DNA from: Bin87 sp965203855
GTDB taxonomy: Bacteria > Chloroflexota > Dehalococcoidia > Lucifugimonadales > UBA3495
Assembly (NCBI GenBank): GCA_965203855.1
Contig: CBDBDN010000005.1
Span: 310,001 to 374,000 of the forward strand
Length of the DNA: 64,000 nt
Direction: 5' to 3'
In this document: positions 52,101 to 60,368 of the stretch, piece by piece
How the letters are laid out: every line of letters starts with the position of its first letter
How positions within the stretch are numbered: position 1 is the first letter of the stretch
Position numbers and translations under genes: made by a program
Notes under the pieces: model-generated
The model's database searches: none
Seen by the model: the letters and a program-made list of their open reading frames with translations, nothing else
What the model was told of the DNA's origin: nothing

Positions 52101-52753
52101 CGTTTCACTTTATCCAACGCCGCCGTCCCGCCCTGCAACGCCAGCAGTATTATCACCGTCGCCAGTACTGCCAGCCCCATATAGTTCGTCAGGCCGGCCA
52201 GCGCGGTGAACCCCGCCGCCCACAGCAAAGCGGAGATTTTGCCCCCGCTCAGGAACCGTTCCGTATGGATCAATGCCAAAGTCGCCCAGAGGACAAACGC
52301 CGTTTCCGGCAATGCCCACGCCGCCGCTCCCGCCAGCGGTATGGACAGCATTACCGCCAAGCATCCCGCCGCCGCCAGCAAGCCGGACTGCAAACGCGTC
52401 CGCAGGTAGATCCCGGCCGCCGCTATCGTTGCGGCGAATAGCACGGCATTGAGCGGGCCGGCAACGCTGTGCGGGTCCAACACTCCCCACAGACTTGCCG
52501 CCGCCAGCATCAGCGGATACAGCGGCGGGAACGACGCATAAGGCAAGCCGCTGTATCCCGTGAACCCGTTGCCGGCCAGCAGGCTGCGCGCCGCGGCGAT
52601 ATGCTCCACGGCATCCCATTCCAGCCCTATGCCGTAGCCCAAGCCGCGCGCCAGAACCAGCGCGCCGCCCACCACGGCAGCAACGGCCAGCAGCGCGGCG
52701 TACCAGTCCAACCGGAATCCGCCGCCGCCCTCATATTCCACCCGATTTACCAT
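49184..52753 (-). CDS. GT39-like GT-C membrane protein with five tandem FFLH/RLWE modules
   Basis: 1189 residues. The first ~450 are a GT-C type glycosyltransferase: about 12 helices, with the acidic loop YGIGLEWDAVEHIAAARSLL (Asp47) and SFPPLYPLMLAAASLWGVLD. Residues ~450-580 are soluble. From ~585 to the end are five repeats of ~110 residues, each with FDhY..G..hhYhRE.C, FFLHhhP, GYENRDF-like, DGKCLA and TGQY...RLWE; all keep both cysteines. Linkers between repeats vary. No ribosome site is seen; TATAGT lies about 14 bases upstream. The sugar and acceptor are unknown. Confidence 0.75.
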   Translation of the reverse strand: MVNRVEYEGGGGFRLDWYAALLAVAAVVGGALVLARGLGYGIGLEWDAVEHIAAARSLLAGNGFTGYSGLPYASFPPLYPLMLAAASLWGVLDPHSVAGPLNAVLFAATIAAAGIYLRTRLQSGLLAAAGCLAVMLSIPLAGAAAWALPETAFVLWATLALIHTERFLSGGKISALLWAAGFTALAGLTNYMGLAVLATVIILLALQGGTAALDKVKRIGIYALIGVVPLVLWLLWRLLSGGETDTSGGVASGSFRDALAGIPAALFGWVIPDLPGISLAQLGLGAAVIALGALGLLAAILLCVFAIAYDYGGRSEGGYYDAEGPRPGYVFGGFALLYFIALLTTLALGDAGGAGFQARQLAPVYLPLLFLGLLAADLFLARRQEQGRAGNGAMPLPLAVLAAALGIWLALLAVSNGRAVAAANQGSDAELGYAGAGWVDSPLPDYLERAAADGGAVFTNNLAAAYIHQNRPQETPQETPGELRRLPCDLSELRAALAVESAAGPVSIAWLPGRGDRGCAAATDGGGTDYGTAGLLTTPGLEPTALLGYGVGFGFDAAGVGNADFYRRYVAHDVATGAEIDGRDGAFDVYVGARTVSYLRESCAAEDTATPFYLHITPNDRSRLPAGIRADGLEFRDFRFEERGAIFGEQCLAFAPLPDYSIGNISTGQSDELRHWQVNATLYRSKYDYAVAGTPALRTDFEVYVQDDAVVYIRESCAIDDTAAPFFLHLIPVDSADLPDGRRELGFQNRDFVFSQAGGRFDGKCLASVPLPDYAVGVIRTGQYITGDDRLWEGEIYTDAYFDAQRARYASLTAGAPIAEGFFDIYRSGNAVIYARAECADADTAAPFFLHLFPDDVNDLPAGRQEYGYENRDFGFERTGSVRIDGKCLFSAPLPDYPLAGIRTGQYIPGQDRLWTATTLPGDDAAQGVGTAATPDVPTLLQPAATASTASAADVPALRDKYATLAGLEPIAEDFFDLYQVGGELIYAREGCAAGDTAATFFLHLIPADVNDLDEGRRAHGYENLAFEFDLEGGGEFDGNCLAAVPLPGYTVIGVRTGQVDSDGRTRLWESEGWLGAAMLEYLAMEQPAARGDFDVYHKAGRVYYIEILCAASATEAGFLLHVYPVDGDDLPRQARENGVEFENRDFAFEDNGTRLGRQCIATALLPDYPIHKIATGQYRLWEKEFMVQ

Positions 52754-52814
52754 AACCAGCGAACTATACCAGATGACGGCATCCGATTCCAGTTGCCGCC
52801 CAGGCCGGGTATTC

Positions 52815-53425
52815 TTAACGTTCCGGGATAATGGATTTTGCCCCCATCCGCCGGCGGACTAGCGTTACGGAATAGACCAGCACCTCGATGCTCTTTGCTG
52901 TACCCTTTCGTCCGTGGCACCAATCGGTTCAACTTGCCGCCCGGAACGAATGCCGCCCTTTCGTTCCGGTTCACCGTACCCTCTTTTCCGACCCGATGAC
53001 GCCCCGGCGGCAGCCACGTACAATACACCGCGTAAGCATCGCTGCGGTACAAATCCGCCGCTACTGCCGTCCACACCCGGCGATAACGCCGTTTGACCGG
53101 CCGCCTACACCGTTGCCGAGCAACTTGCAACGCCTGCTCGTATTGACGGGATTTTTTTAACCCGTGAAACCTACCGTGCCGGCTTTGATTGGCAACGACC
53201 GCCCAATGTCGGCGACGCTCAGGCCCTCGGTGTACATCCGCACTGCCTGACTGCCTGGACTTTAGTGGTTGCGGGGTAGTAATGACGATTGCCGTCGGGG
53301 AATAAAGCGGTAAGGACACTGCTAGCAGCGATAGGTGTGCTTGCCGCGGGAAGCGCCGTGTTTCAGAGTGCGGTTAGAGCCGCAACACGGGTCAGGCTGG
53401 TCATTTGCGATAGACGGGCCGGGTC
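52815..53425 (-). mobile_element. Degenerate IS1-family transposase
   Basis: The first part reads DPCCGSNRTLKHGASRGKHT then YRC, an InsA zinc finger, then hits TAG. Continuing in other frames are FPDGNRHYYPATTKVQA, AVRMYTEGLSVADIGRSLPI, and after an A7 run KKSRQYEQAL, VWTAVAADLYRSDAYAVYC, HRVGKEGTVNRNERAA, LNRLVPRTKGYSK and an end RRRMGAKSIIPER. An 8-base tandem copy (ACTGCCTG twice, 53242-53257) causes one shift. The A7 matches the place where IS1 elements frameshift. The element is dead; end repeats were not found. Confidence 0.7.
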
Positions 53426-53502
53426 GTAGCAGCGGCCTCCGGCAGCGTTGCCATCTGCTACAATTTAGCGCCCCGACGCGTGTTGGATACCGCATATCTG
53501 AA

Positions 53503-54132
53503 ATGCTGATGAACCGGATTATCATTGCAACCGGAACCGCTGTCGTTGCCGTACTGCGCGTAATCGGCGGCGCTCTGTATCAACCGGACGACGGGGAACG
53601 GGTATCAACCTGGAGCGTCCGCAAGCGGGATGCGCGCACTTTCTATCTGCTGCTGGCAGCGTTATGGATTGGCGCGGCGGGCGGCTTGGCGTGGGCGCAG
53701 TATGACCCGGCGCCGCCCCGTGTGGTAGAATGGGCTACATTGCCGCCCCATACTGGCGATGGCAGCGTGTTCGTGGTAGGGCAAAGGTTTGGCGTCGTGG
53801 TCATTCCGCTGCTGGCGGCGGCGCTGCTGCTAACTCCGGTCATGGCCGGCATCGGGAGAGTTCTGATGACAATTGTCAGTTTCATCAACGAAAAAATCTT
53901 GGACCCGTTTATTGAGTCCCAAGCCATTGCGCCGCGTATGGCAGTGCGCGAGGAACAGATGCAAGCCCGCGAAGCCAGGCTGCAAACCCGCGAGGAACAG
54001 ATGCAAAAGGAGTTGCAAACCCGCGAGGAGCAGATGGAAACCCGCGAGCAGGAATTGCAAGCCCGCGAAGCAAGGTTGCAAACCCGCGAGCAAGAATTGC
54101 AAGCCCGCGAAGCTGAGTCTCAGGTCCGTTAG
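53503..54132 (+). CDS. Membrane protein with coiled-coil tail of REEQMQ repeats
   Basis: About 210 residues. Three hydrophobic segments are seen: IIIATGTAVVAVLRVIGGAL, TFYLLLAALWIGAAGGLAWA and FGVVVIPLLAAALLLTPVMA. Then come VLMTIVSFINEKILDPFIES and a coiled coil of repeated (L)QTREEQM / LQAREARLQTRE units, visibly built from a ~21-base DNA repeat. It shares the F-x-N-x-x-(I/L)-(L/D)-P segment with the 42199 family. The start may be the ATG at 53503 or 53509; the longer frame upstream overlaps the IS relic and is unlikely. Confidence 0.6.
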   Translation: MLMNRIIIATGTAVVAVLRVIGGALYQPDDGERVSTWSVRKRDARTFYLLLAALWIGAAGGLAWAQYDPAPPRVVEWATLPPHTGDGSVFVVGQRFGVVVIPLLAAALLLTPVMAGIGRVLMTIVSFINEKILDPFIESQAIAPRMAVREEQMQAREARLQTREEQMQKELQTREEQMETREQELQAREARLQTREQELQAREAESQVR

Positions 54133-54294
54133 TCCGACTGGTCGCCCGGAGGGACGCCGCTATGGCGCAGGGTCTGGAGTTTAACGAACCACGCCCCGAC
54201 GCAACTGGCGGCTAAACGGCAGCCCCCATCCATTCTTTCGGAAAAATGGATGGAGGCCGTCGCTTTAAGCTATCGCCGGGCGCATCAAGCCCGT

Positions 54295-54624
54295 TCAGTC
54301 CACCGGCGGCCGCTTTTCCCACTGCTCCGGGGCCGGATATACCGGCGTGGCGATTTTGCGGATGTTCTCGGTGGCGAACCAGTCAGCGCACTCCTGCCGC
54401 CATTTGACGAAATGGGGCGCGTTGCGGTGTGCGTCCAGCGCCGCATCGTCCTCATAAACCTCAAACAGATGCAGCTTGTTCTCGTCCTCGTTGTCTTGCA
54501 GGACATCAAAGCGCAGGCAGCCCGGCTCGTCGTTGTTGGAGCCGCGGGCGTCTCCCAGCATCGAGGCCATAAACTGGTCCTTGAAACCGGGCTTGATATT
54601 GATTTCGACAATCAGGGCAATCAT
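54295..54624 (-). CDS. ABM-fold monooxygenase-like protein (YgiN type)
   Basis: 109 residues. MIALIVEINIKPGFKDQFMA, GCLRFDVLQDNEDENKLHLF, EVYEDDAALDAHRNAPHFVK are the strands and helix of the antibiotic-biosynthesis-monooxygenase (dimeric ferredoxin-like) fold. Relatives include quinol monooxygenases and heme-degrading or signalling proteins. AAGGAG lies about 8 bases before the ATG. The longer frame to 55839 runs antisense through the redox genes and is not real. Function only at fold level. Confidence 0.8.
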   Translation of the reverse strand: MIALIVEINIKPGFKDQFMASMLGDARGSNNDEPGCLRFDVLQDNEDENKLHLFEVYEDDAALDAHRNAPHFVKWRQECADWFATENIRKIATPVYPAPEQWEKRPPVD

Positions 54625-54798
54625 TGTTCGTCTCCTTGCCGATGCGGGATTCCTGCGGCAGCGGTTCCCAATCAGTTCCCCAATCGGTTCTGTACAGCAA
54701 AACGCCGCCGCTACCCGCCGGATTATAGCATCAGCAGCCGCAAAGTTGTAGAATGCCGAACCTAACCCGCCATCGGCTGAACGGAACGGGAGGCGATT

Positions 54799-55014
54799 AT
54801 GGCAGACATTCCCATTGTCTATACGCTTACGGTTTGCCCGGCGTGCGATTCGCTGCGCGCCGCTTGGCGCCGGGAGGGCGTGGAGTATGAGGAGCGCCGC
54901 GTTGACCAGAGCCAGGATACGCTGGACGAAGCCCTGGACTATGGCGATGCCGTCCCCATCATCGTCTGGCCCGACGGCAAAGTGGAGACGGGCTTTCGCG
55001 GCCAGCGGGGTTGA
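54799..55014 (+). CDS. Glutaredoxin-like protein
   Basis: 71 residues. IVYTLTVCPACDSLRAAWRR carries a CxxC (CPAC) at the end of the first strand, followed by a helix, VEYEERRVDQ and DAVPIIVWPDGKVETGF with the cis-Pro (AVP) and the WPDG turn of glutaredoxins. It is short, ending after the third strand. A gene for a thioredoxin-fold protein follows about 120 bases later on the same strand; the two may act together. Confidence 0.75.
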   Translation: MADIPIVYTLTVCPACDSLRAAWRREGVEYEERRVDQSQDTLDEALDYGDAVPIIVWPDGKVETGFRGQRG

Positions 55015-55131
55015 GAAATCGGATAACGGGCCGTCGGCTCGTATCCCATACCCCCTATTCCCAATCACCGACAATTGCCGACTGGCAGCGGCAATCACCA
55101 GAGCAATCAGGTAACCCCAGGAGGTGCAATT

Positions 55132-55719
55132 ATGGCGCAGCAGACCGGCAGCGTGGTAACCCCGGAGCGCTTTGCTCAGGGAATGACCTATGACGAATAC
55201 ATGGACAGCGTCAAGGTGAACAAGGCCCGCATTGAGGAATACTACGCCAATGTGGACCTGGAGTCGGCGCAGGCGGCGGCGCTGCGGGAACTGGCCGACG
55301 CCGACGGCGGCCCGGCCCGGATGATGGTTATCGGCGAGGACTGGTGCGGCGATGTAGTGCGCGAGCTGCCCGTGCTGGCGCGCGTCGCCGAGGCCGCCGG
55401 CTTGGAACTCCGCATCTTTCCGCGCGACGCCAACCACGACATAATGAACGAGTTCCTCAAAGAGGGCCAGTATATGTCCATTCCGGTGGCCGTCTTTTAC
55501 GACCGGGGCCACGAGTACATTTGCCACTGGATTGAGCGCTCTCAAACGGCGAACCGGGAGCAGGGCGAAATTGAGGCCGGTATCCGCGCCGAGACGCCCG
55601 ACATCAGCGACCAAGATTTTGGGCGTCAACGCCGCGCCCGCACCGCCGCCCGCGCCGGCGACTGGCAGAAAGCCACGGTTGCGGAACTGGTAGCCCTGCT
55701 GCAAGAAAACGCCCACTAA
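55132..55719 (+). CDS. Thioredoxin-family protein
   Basis: 195 residues. MMVIGEDWCGDVVRELPVLA has the thioredoxin-like strand and WCGD with a single Cys; the second CxxC Cys is Val here. LRIFPRDANHDIMNEFLKEG then MSIPVAVFYDRGHEYI provide the cis-Pro strand. An N-terminal ~55-residue helical region (YDEYMDSVKVNKARIEEYYA) precedes it. This matches a group of monothiol thioredoxin-like proteins in bacteria. AGGAGG is 6-7 bases before the ATG. Confidence 0.8.
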   Translation: MAQQTGSVVTPERFAQGMTYDEYMDSVKVNKARIEEYYANVDLESAQAAALRELADADGGPARMMVIGEDWCGDVVRELPVLARVAEAAGLELRIFPRDANHDIMNEFLKEGQYMSIPVAVFYDRGHEYICHWIERSQTANREQGEIEAGIRAETPDISDQDFGRQRRARTAARAGDWQKATVAELVALLQENAH

Positions 55720-55801
55720 TAGACGCGGTCCACTATCACAGTGATAGCGGGCCGCAAACTTCAATCCTTGCTCCCTAATCCCTGCTCCCTTTGTGCGAGG
55801 G

Positions 55802-56053
55802 TCAGGGCGCCGGTTCCAGCGTGAACCGGAACTCCTCAATCACCGGGTTGCTGAGCAGCTGCGCGCACATCCCGCCTACCTGCGCCTCCGCTTGCGCCCG
55901 GTCAGCGCCGTCCAGCCGCACTTCCAGATACTTGCCGATGCGGACATCGGCGACGGCAGCGTAGCCCAGGCTGTGCAGGCCGCCCATCACCGTTTGCCCC
56001 TGCGGGTCGTTGACGCCGGCCTTAAGGGTTACATAAATGCGCGCAATAAACAT
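55802..56053 (-). CDS. purS: PurS subunit of FGAM synthase
   Basis: 83 residues. ARIYVTLKAGVNDPQGQTVM then GGLHSLGYAAVADVRIGKYL, EVRLDGADRAQAEAQV and LLSNPVIEEFRFTL are the classic PurS pattern. PurS bridges PurQ and PurL in the three-subunit formylglycinamidine synthase of Gram-positive-like bacteria. purQ and purL are not in the window and may lie elsewhere. It is downstream of the DUF3105 and purC/purB genes on the same strand. Confidence 0.92.
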   Translation of the reverse strand: MFIARIYVTLKAGVNDPQGQTVMGGLHSLGYAAVADVRIGKYLEVRLDGADRAQAEAQVGGMCAQLLSNPVIEEFRFTLEPAP

Positions 56054-56156
56054 CGGATGCTTTCCTTTCAGTCATTAACTCTCTTGGTAGGGCCGGGATG
56101 GAGCCGGCGCTGGCATTAGCACTTACGATGGCCGTACCGTACCGCCCCGTCGCCGT

Positions 56157-56978
56157 TCACCCACCGGACGACTGTATCAGGTCAATCCCGGTAGTGCAGG
56201 GCAGCCCGTTGGCGAATTCCGGCCCGGCGTTGCCCGGATACGCCGCAAAAAAGCGCGCGATGCGTTCCCCGTCCACTCCCAGCATCCGGTCCAGCGCGCC
56301 CCAGACGGACAGGGCTACCATACCCTCCGGGATGGCCGGATAGCGGCGCACGATGGCGAACTCCTCGGCCAGCGGGATGGCGGCCACGGCGTCCCGCAGC
56401 GCGCTGATGTCGGCTGCGCTGTCCAAGTTATAGCTGACGATGATGTTGCCGTGTTCCAGGTTGTGCACCAGCAGTTCATCCGGCAGCGGATGGTTGTAAA
56501 ACCCGCACTTGCTCCACGCCCCCCAATGCGGCCCGGAAGTAGGCGGGACGGTGCTGTAGCCGTCAGGAATTACATCCGCAATGCGGTAGGTACTCGGAAA
56601 ATGATCCCGGTTCGGCATTACTGCTGTCGGCACGATTCCGTCGGTCGGCGGCACATCGGTTAGCGACGGGCCGGATGGTGTAGGCGCCGGCTGCGGTGTA
56701 CTTGTCGGCATCGGCGGCGCCCTGGTTCGGGTTGTTGCCGCCGTTGGAGTGGGCGGCGCTGTCGCCGTTAGTATCGCCGGCCGGGTTGGCGGCAGAGCGG
56801 TTGCGGCCGGTTCAACGCCGGTTGCAGTCGGCATCGGTGCGACCGCAGCCGTCGCGGCCGCCGTTGGGGAGGGCAGTTGCGCCGCCGGCGCCGGCCCGGT
56901 CTGGCAAGCCGACGCCGCAGCCAAGACAAACCCGCCGGCAAGCGCAAAGGCTAGAACCGCAAGCGTTTTCATCAGCAT
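56157..56978 (-). CDS. DUF3105 lipoprotein
   Basis: About 273 residues. MKTLAVLAFALAGGFVLAAA then SACQ is a lipoprotein signal; the next ~90 residues are Thr/Pro/Ala-rich and probably exposed. The DUF3105 domain follows: HFPSTYRIADVIPDGYSTVP, PPTSGPHWGAWSKCGFY, LLVHNLEHGNIIVSYN, ending with a Cys in NGLPCTTG. HNLEHGN and the TSGPHW motif with two Cys are the family's invariant parts; the role is not known. It lies between purS and a second DUF3105 gene. Confidence 0.8.
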   Translation of the reverse strand: MLMKTLAVLAFALAGGFVLAAASACQTGPAPAAQLPSPTAAATAAVAPMPTATGVEPAATALPPTRPAILTATAPPTPTAATTRTRAPPMPTSTPQPAPTPSGPSLTDVPPTDGIVPTAVMPNRDHFPSTYRIADVIPDGYSTVPPTSGPHWGAWSKCGFYNHPLPDELLVHNLEHGNIIVSYNLDSAADISALRDAVAAIPLAEEFAIVRRYPAIPEGMVALSVWGALDRMLGVDGERIARFFAAYPGNAGPEFANGLPCTTGIDLIQSSGG

Positions 56979-57128
56979 AGCCGGAAAATCCTTAAGCGGA
57001 CATCGCGGCCCGGCTGCTGTACCATTCCAAGCTCTGGGGCGATTCATACTGCGAAATCGCCGGCCTTTCCCGGCAGTCAAGCCAGCCACAAAGCCAATTT
57101 GTTTCCCAATAAGACGAATGGCAGAGCG

Positions 57129-57818
57129 TCAGGGCGACATTACCCCGCCCTGAGTGCACGGCGCGCCGTTGGGGAACTCCGGCCCCAGCTTGCCGGAGTA
57201 GGCTTCAAAGAAGCGTTCAATACGCCCCTGGTCCACTCCGTTCATAGGCCCATCCCTTACGCCCCAGGTGGTCAGCGCAACCGTCCCTACCGGGATTTGG
57301 TCGTAGGGACGCGCTACGCCCCATGCAGTGGTCTGTCCGATGGCATCGTAGGCATCGCGCAGCTCCGCCACTTGGGCCGCATCCGGCAGGTTGTAGTGGA
57401 CGATGATGTTGCCGTGTTCCATGTTATGGACAATGCGCTCGTCCGGCACCGGGTCGGTGTAGAACCCGCACGACACCCAGCCGTTCCAGTGCCGGCCCGA
57501 GGTGGGCGGCACGGTGTAGCCGTCCGGGTTGACTGCGCTGATGGAGATAGTATCCGGGAAATGCTCCCGGCTATCCTCTACATCCAGCTGTTCGCCAATG
57601 CCGTCAACATACCCGTCGGCGCTGCCCGTGCCGCCGCCCGGCCCGCCCAGCAGCGGCAACACTACCGGAACCAGCAAGGCAACTATGAATATCACCGCGA
57701 TGAGGGCAAAGGCCGCCAATAGCCACTTGCTGTTGAACCCGCCGCCGATTGCTGCGGGCTGCGTGCGGCGCTGTTCGCGGCTGGCCGCTTGACGGCGGCG
57801 ATGTCGTGATGGAGGCAT
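57129..57818 (-). CDS. DUF3105 membrane-anchored protein
   Basis: 229 residues. A basic N-terminus (SRHRRRQAASREQRR) and one helix (WLLAAFALIAVIFIVALLVP) anchor it. The DUF3105 part has HFPDTISISAVNPDGYTVPP, PTSGRHWNGWVSCGFY, RIVHNMEHGNIIVHYN and GAPCTQGG. It is a paralogue of the lipoprotein gene just downstream with the same invariant residues but a different anchor. Both are on the purine-gene strand. Function unknown. Confidence 0.82.
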   Translation of the reverse strand: MPPSRHRRRQAASREQRRTQPAAIGGGFNSKWLLAAFALIAVIFIVALLVPVVLPLLGGPGGGTGSADGYVDGIGEQLDVEDSREHFPDTISISAVNPDGYTVPPTSGRHWNGWVSCGFYTDPVPDERIVHNMEHGNIIVHYNLPDAAQVAELRDAYDAIGQTTAWGVARPYDQIPVGTVALTTWGVRDGPMNGVDQGRIERFFEAYSGKLGPEFPNGAPCTQGGVMSP

Positions 57819-57847
57819 AATCCTGCTGCTCGCCGGTTCCGGGCTGC

Positions 57848-58750
57848 TTAAAAGGTTTCGCCAGTGAGACGCTGATACGCCTGCCGATAGCGTTCCGAAG
57901 TGCGCGCTACCACATCAGCGGGCAGTTCCGGCGCCGGCGGCTCCTGGTTCCAGCCCTGCGCCGAAAGCCAGTCGCGGACGAACTGCTTGTCATAGTTAGG
58001 CTGCGACTTGCCGGGCGCATACCCCTCCGCATCCCAGAAACGGCTGGAATCCGGGGTCAGCAGTTCGTCAATCAGAATCAGCTCTCCGTTGCGGATGCCG
58101 AACTCCATCTTGGTATCGGCCAGCACGATGCCGCGTTCTTTGGCGTAATCGTGCGCGTACAGATACACGGCCTTGCTGGTATCGGCTAGCTGCTGCGCCA
58201 TTGCCGCGCCAACCATGGCGACGACTTCATCATCGCTCATATTTTCGTCGTGGCCTTCCTCGGCCTTGGTCGTCGGCGTGAACAGCGGTTCCGGGAAACG
58301 GTCGCCCTCCACCAGGCCGGCCGGCATCGGTTTGCCGGACACGGTGCCTTGCCGCCGGTATTCGCCCCAGGCCGAGCCGGTAATGTAGCCGCGCACGATG
58401 CATTCAATGTCAATGCGCTCGGCCCGATGGACAATCATCGCCTGCCCCGCCACTTTGTCCTCAGCGTAGGCGGGATGTGCAATGACCGGACTGTCGCCCC
58501 ACTTGCCGGCCCCCGGCGTATCGGCGAGGGCAATCAAATGATTGGGTACGATGTCGCCGGTCTGCGCGAACCAGAAAGCGGACATCCGGTTCAGCACGGC
58601 GCCCTTGTCGGGTATCGCCGTCGGCAGCACCACATCAAAGGCCGAAATGCGGTCGGTGGCTACCATCAGCAGCACATCGTCGCTCAGCCGGTAGGTATCG
58701 CGCACTTTGCCGCGATGGAGTCGGTTGGGAATGCGGGTTTCAATAATCAT
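57848..58750 (-). CDS. purC: SAICAR synthase
   Basis: 300 residues. HRGKVRDTYRLSDDVLLMVA, TDRISAFDVVLPTAIPDKG, ECIVRGYITGSAWGEYRRQG and VLADTKMEFGIRNGELILID are the conserved ATP, aspartate and CAIR-binding blocks. The LTPDSSRFWDAEGYAPG end is of the longer PurC type. It joins aspartate to CAIR in step eight of purine synthesis, just before the PurB reaction. About 100 bases separate it from purB upstream; purS is downstream beyond two DUF3105 genes. Confidence 0.95.
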   Translation of the reverse strand: MIIETRIPNRLHRGKVRDTYRLSDDVLLMVATDRISAFDVVLPTAIPDKGAVLNRMSAFWFAQTGDIVPNHLIALADTPGAGKWGDSPVIAHPAYAEDKVAGQAMIVHRAERIDIECIVRGYITGSAWGEYRRQGTVSGKPMPAGLVEGDRFPEPLFTPTTKAEEGHDENMSDDEVVAMVGAAMAQQLADTSKAVYLYAHDYAKERGIVLADTKMEFGIRNGELILIDELLTPDSSRFWDAEGYAPGKSQPNYDKQFVRDWLSAQGWNQEPPAPELPADVVARTSERYRQAYQRLTGETF

Positions 58751-58855
58751 AGCGTGGCATCGTCCTGGATTCCGGCCGGCGCCGGAACGAAATTGAGTAG
58801 GTTGAGAGTGTCAAGGATTGAAAATTGCGTCGGTTGAAAAGCGTAAGACGAAGCT

Positions 58856-60178
58856 TTAAGCGGCGCTCCTGGCCGGCGCATCGTTCAACAGCCCGATGCG
58901 CCGAAAGTTGTCGTCAACATAACGGGTATAGTACCCGTAGTCAAAAAGTTCGTCCATCTCGTCAGCGGACAGCAGCGCGGCGGCATCGGCGTCGGCTTTG
59001 AGCAGGCTGCGGAAGTCATCGCCGTCATCCCAGGCGCGCATCGCATTGCGCTGCACAATATCGTAAGCCGCCTCCCGGGCCAGCCCCTTATCCTCAACCA
59101 GGGACAGCAGAACTCGCTGGCTGAAAATCAGGCCGCGGCTGCTTTCCAGGTTTTGCCACATCCGCGCCGTGTCCACCCGCAGCCCGCTGACCACATAGGT
59201 AAAGATGCTCAAAATGTAGTCCAGCATCAGGCAGGAATCCGGCAGGATGATGCGTTCCGATGACGAATGACTGATGTCGCGCTCGCCCCACAGGGCCACA
59301 TTTTCCAGCGCCGGCACGGCGTTGCCGCGAATGGTGCGCGCCAGCCCGCAGATGCGTTCCGTAAGTTCGGGATTGCGCTTGTGCGGCATTGACGACGACC
59401 CGGTTTGCCCGGCGCCGAAAGGTTCCTCAACTTCATGGATTTCGGTGCGCTGCATCCCCCGGATTTCGGTAGCGAACTTCTCCAAAGAGGCGGCAACCAG
59501 GGCCAGCGTAGTGATGAAATGGGCGTAGCGGTCGCGCTGCACTACCTGATTGGAAACCGGGGCGACGGCCAGGCCCAGATGCTGGCAAACCCGTTCCTCA
59601 ATATGCGGCGGAATTGTGGCGTGAGTGCCTACCGCCCCGGAGATTTTGCCTACCCGGACGGTTTCACGGGCCGCTTGTAATCTCTCCCGCTGCCGGCGCA
59701 GTTCGTCCCACCACAGCGCCAGTTTCAGCCCGAAAGTAATCGGCTCGGCGTGGACGCCGTGCGTCCGGCCCATCATTATAGTGTCCTTGTGGCAAACGGC
59801 CTGCTGCTCCACGGCGGCGATGGCGGCGTCCAGCTCCGCCAGCAGCAAGTCGGCGGCGGCGACCAGCTGCAACGCCTGCCCGGTGTCCAGCATATCCGAG
59901 GAAGTCATTCCGAGATGCAGCCAGCGGCCCTCTGCGCCCAGCGTTTCGGTGATGGAACGCAGAAAGGCGGTAACATCGTGGCGCGTGGTGGCGAAAATCT
60001 CCAGCATCCGCTGATGGTTGTAAGCGGCGGAGCGCAGAGCGGCCATATCGGCGGCGGGAATGACGCCGGCCTCCGTCCACGCTTCGCAGACGGCCAGCTC
60101 CACATCCAGCCACATCCGATATTTATTTTCGTCCGACCAGACCTGCTGCATCGCCGGCCGGGAATAGCGGTCAATCAC
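58856..60178 (-). CDS. purB: Adenylosuccinate lyase
   Basis: 440 residues, the usual length for bacterial PurB. MIDRYSRPAMQQVWSDENKY, MMGRTHGVHAEPITFGLKLA (catalytic His) and the fumarase-superfamily signature GSSSMPHKRNPELTERI are all present. It splits SAICAR and adenylosuccinate, serving both purine branches. The ATG at 60178 is at the family's N-terminus. It lies upstream of purC on the same strand. Confidence 0.95.
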   Translation of the reverse strand: MIDRYSRPAMQQVWSDENKYRMWLDVELAVCEAWTEAGVIPAADMAALRSAAYNHQRMLEIFATTRHDVTAFLRSITETLGAEGRWLHLGMTSSDMLDTGQALQLVAAADLLLAELDAAIAAVEQQAVCHKDTIMMGRTHGVHAEPITFGLKLALWWDELRRQRERLQAARETVRVGKISGAVGTHATIPPHIEERVCQHLGLAVAPVSNQVVQRDRYAHFITTLALVAASLEKFATEIRGMQRTEIHEVEEPFGAGQTGSSSMPHKRNPELTERICGLARTIRGNAVPALENVALWGERDISHSSSERIILPDSCLMLDYILSIFTYVVSGLRVDTARMWQNLESSRGLIFSQRVLLSLVEDKGLAREAAYDIVQRNAMRAWDDGDDFRSLLKADADAAALLSADEMDELFDYGYYTRYVDDNFRRIGLLNDAPARSAA

Positions 60179-60368
60179 GGCATCGCCTCTGGGAATTGGC
60201 AGTAACGGCTAGGTATTGTACCACAGCCTTGCTATCGGAACCGGTCGATTTGGCCGGGTGATTAGCGTATAGAAAAACTCGGCCCCGCCCGGTGTAGCAC
60301 GGCCGGCAATTCGCTATAATGATCCGTCAAATCCGACCCGCTGCAGCAAGAATCTGGAGGGAATCTTG

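Noticed and set aside
53322..53525. 67-codon minus frame as an intact small zinc-finger protein
   Set aside because: Its end is the InsA zinc finger cut by a stop; the rest of the transposase continues in other frames, so it is part of the IS relic.
54295..55839. 514-codon minus frame as one gene
   Set aside because: Only its last 109 codons (from 54624) have a ribosome site and a known fold; the rest is antisense to two redox genes.
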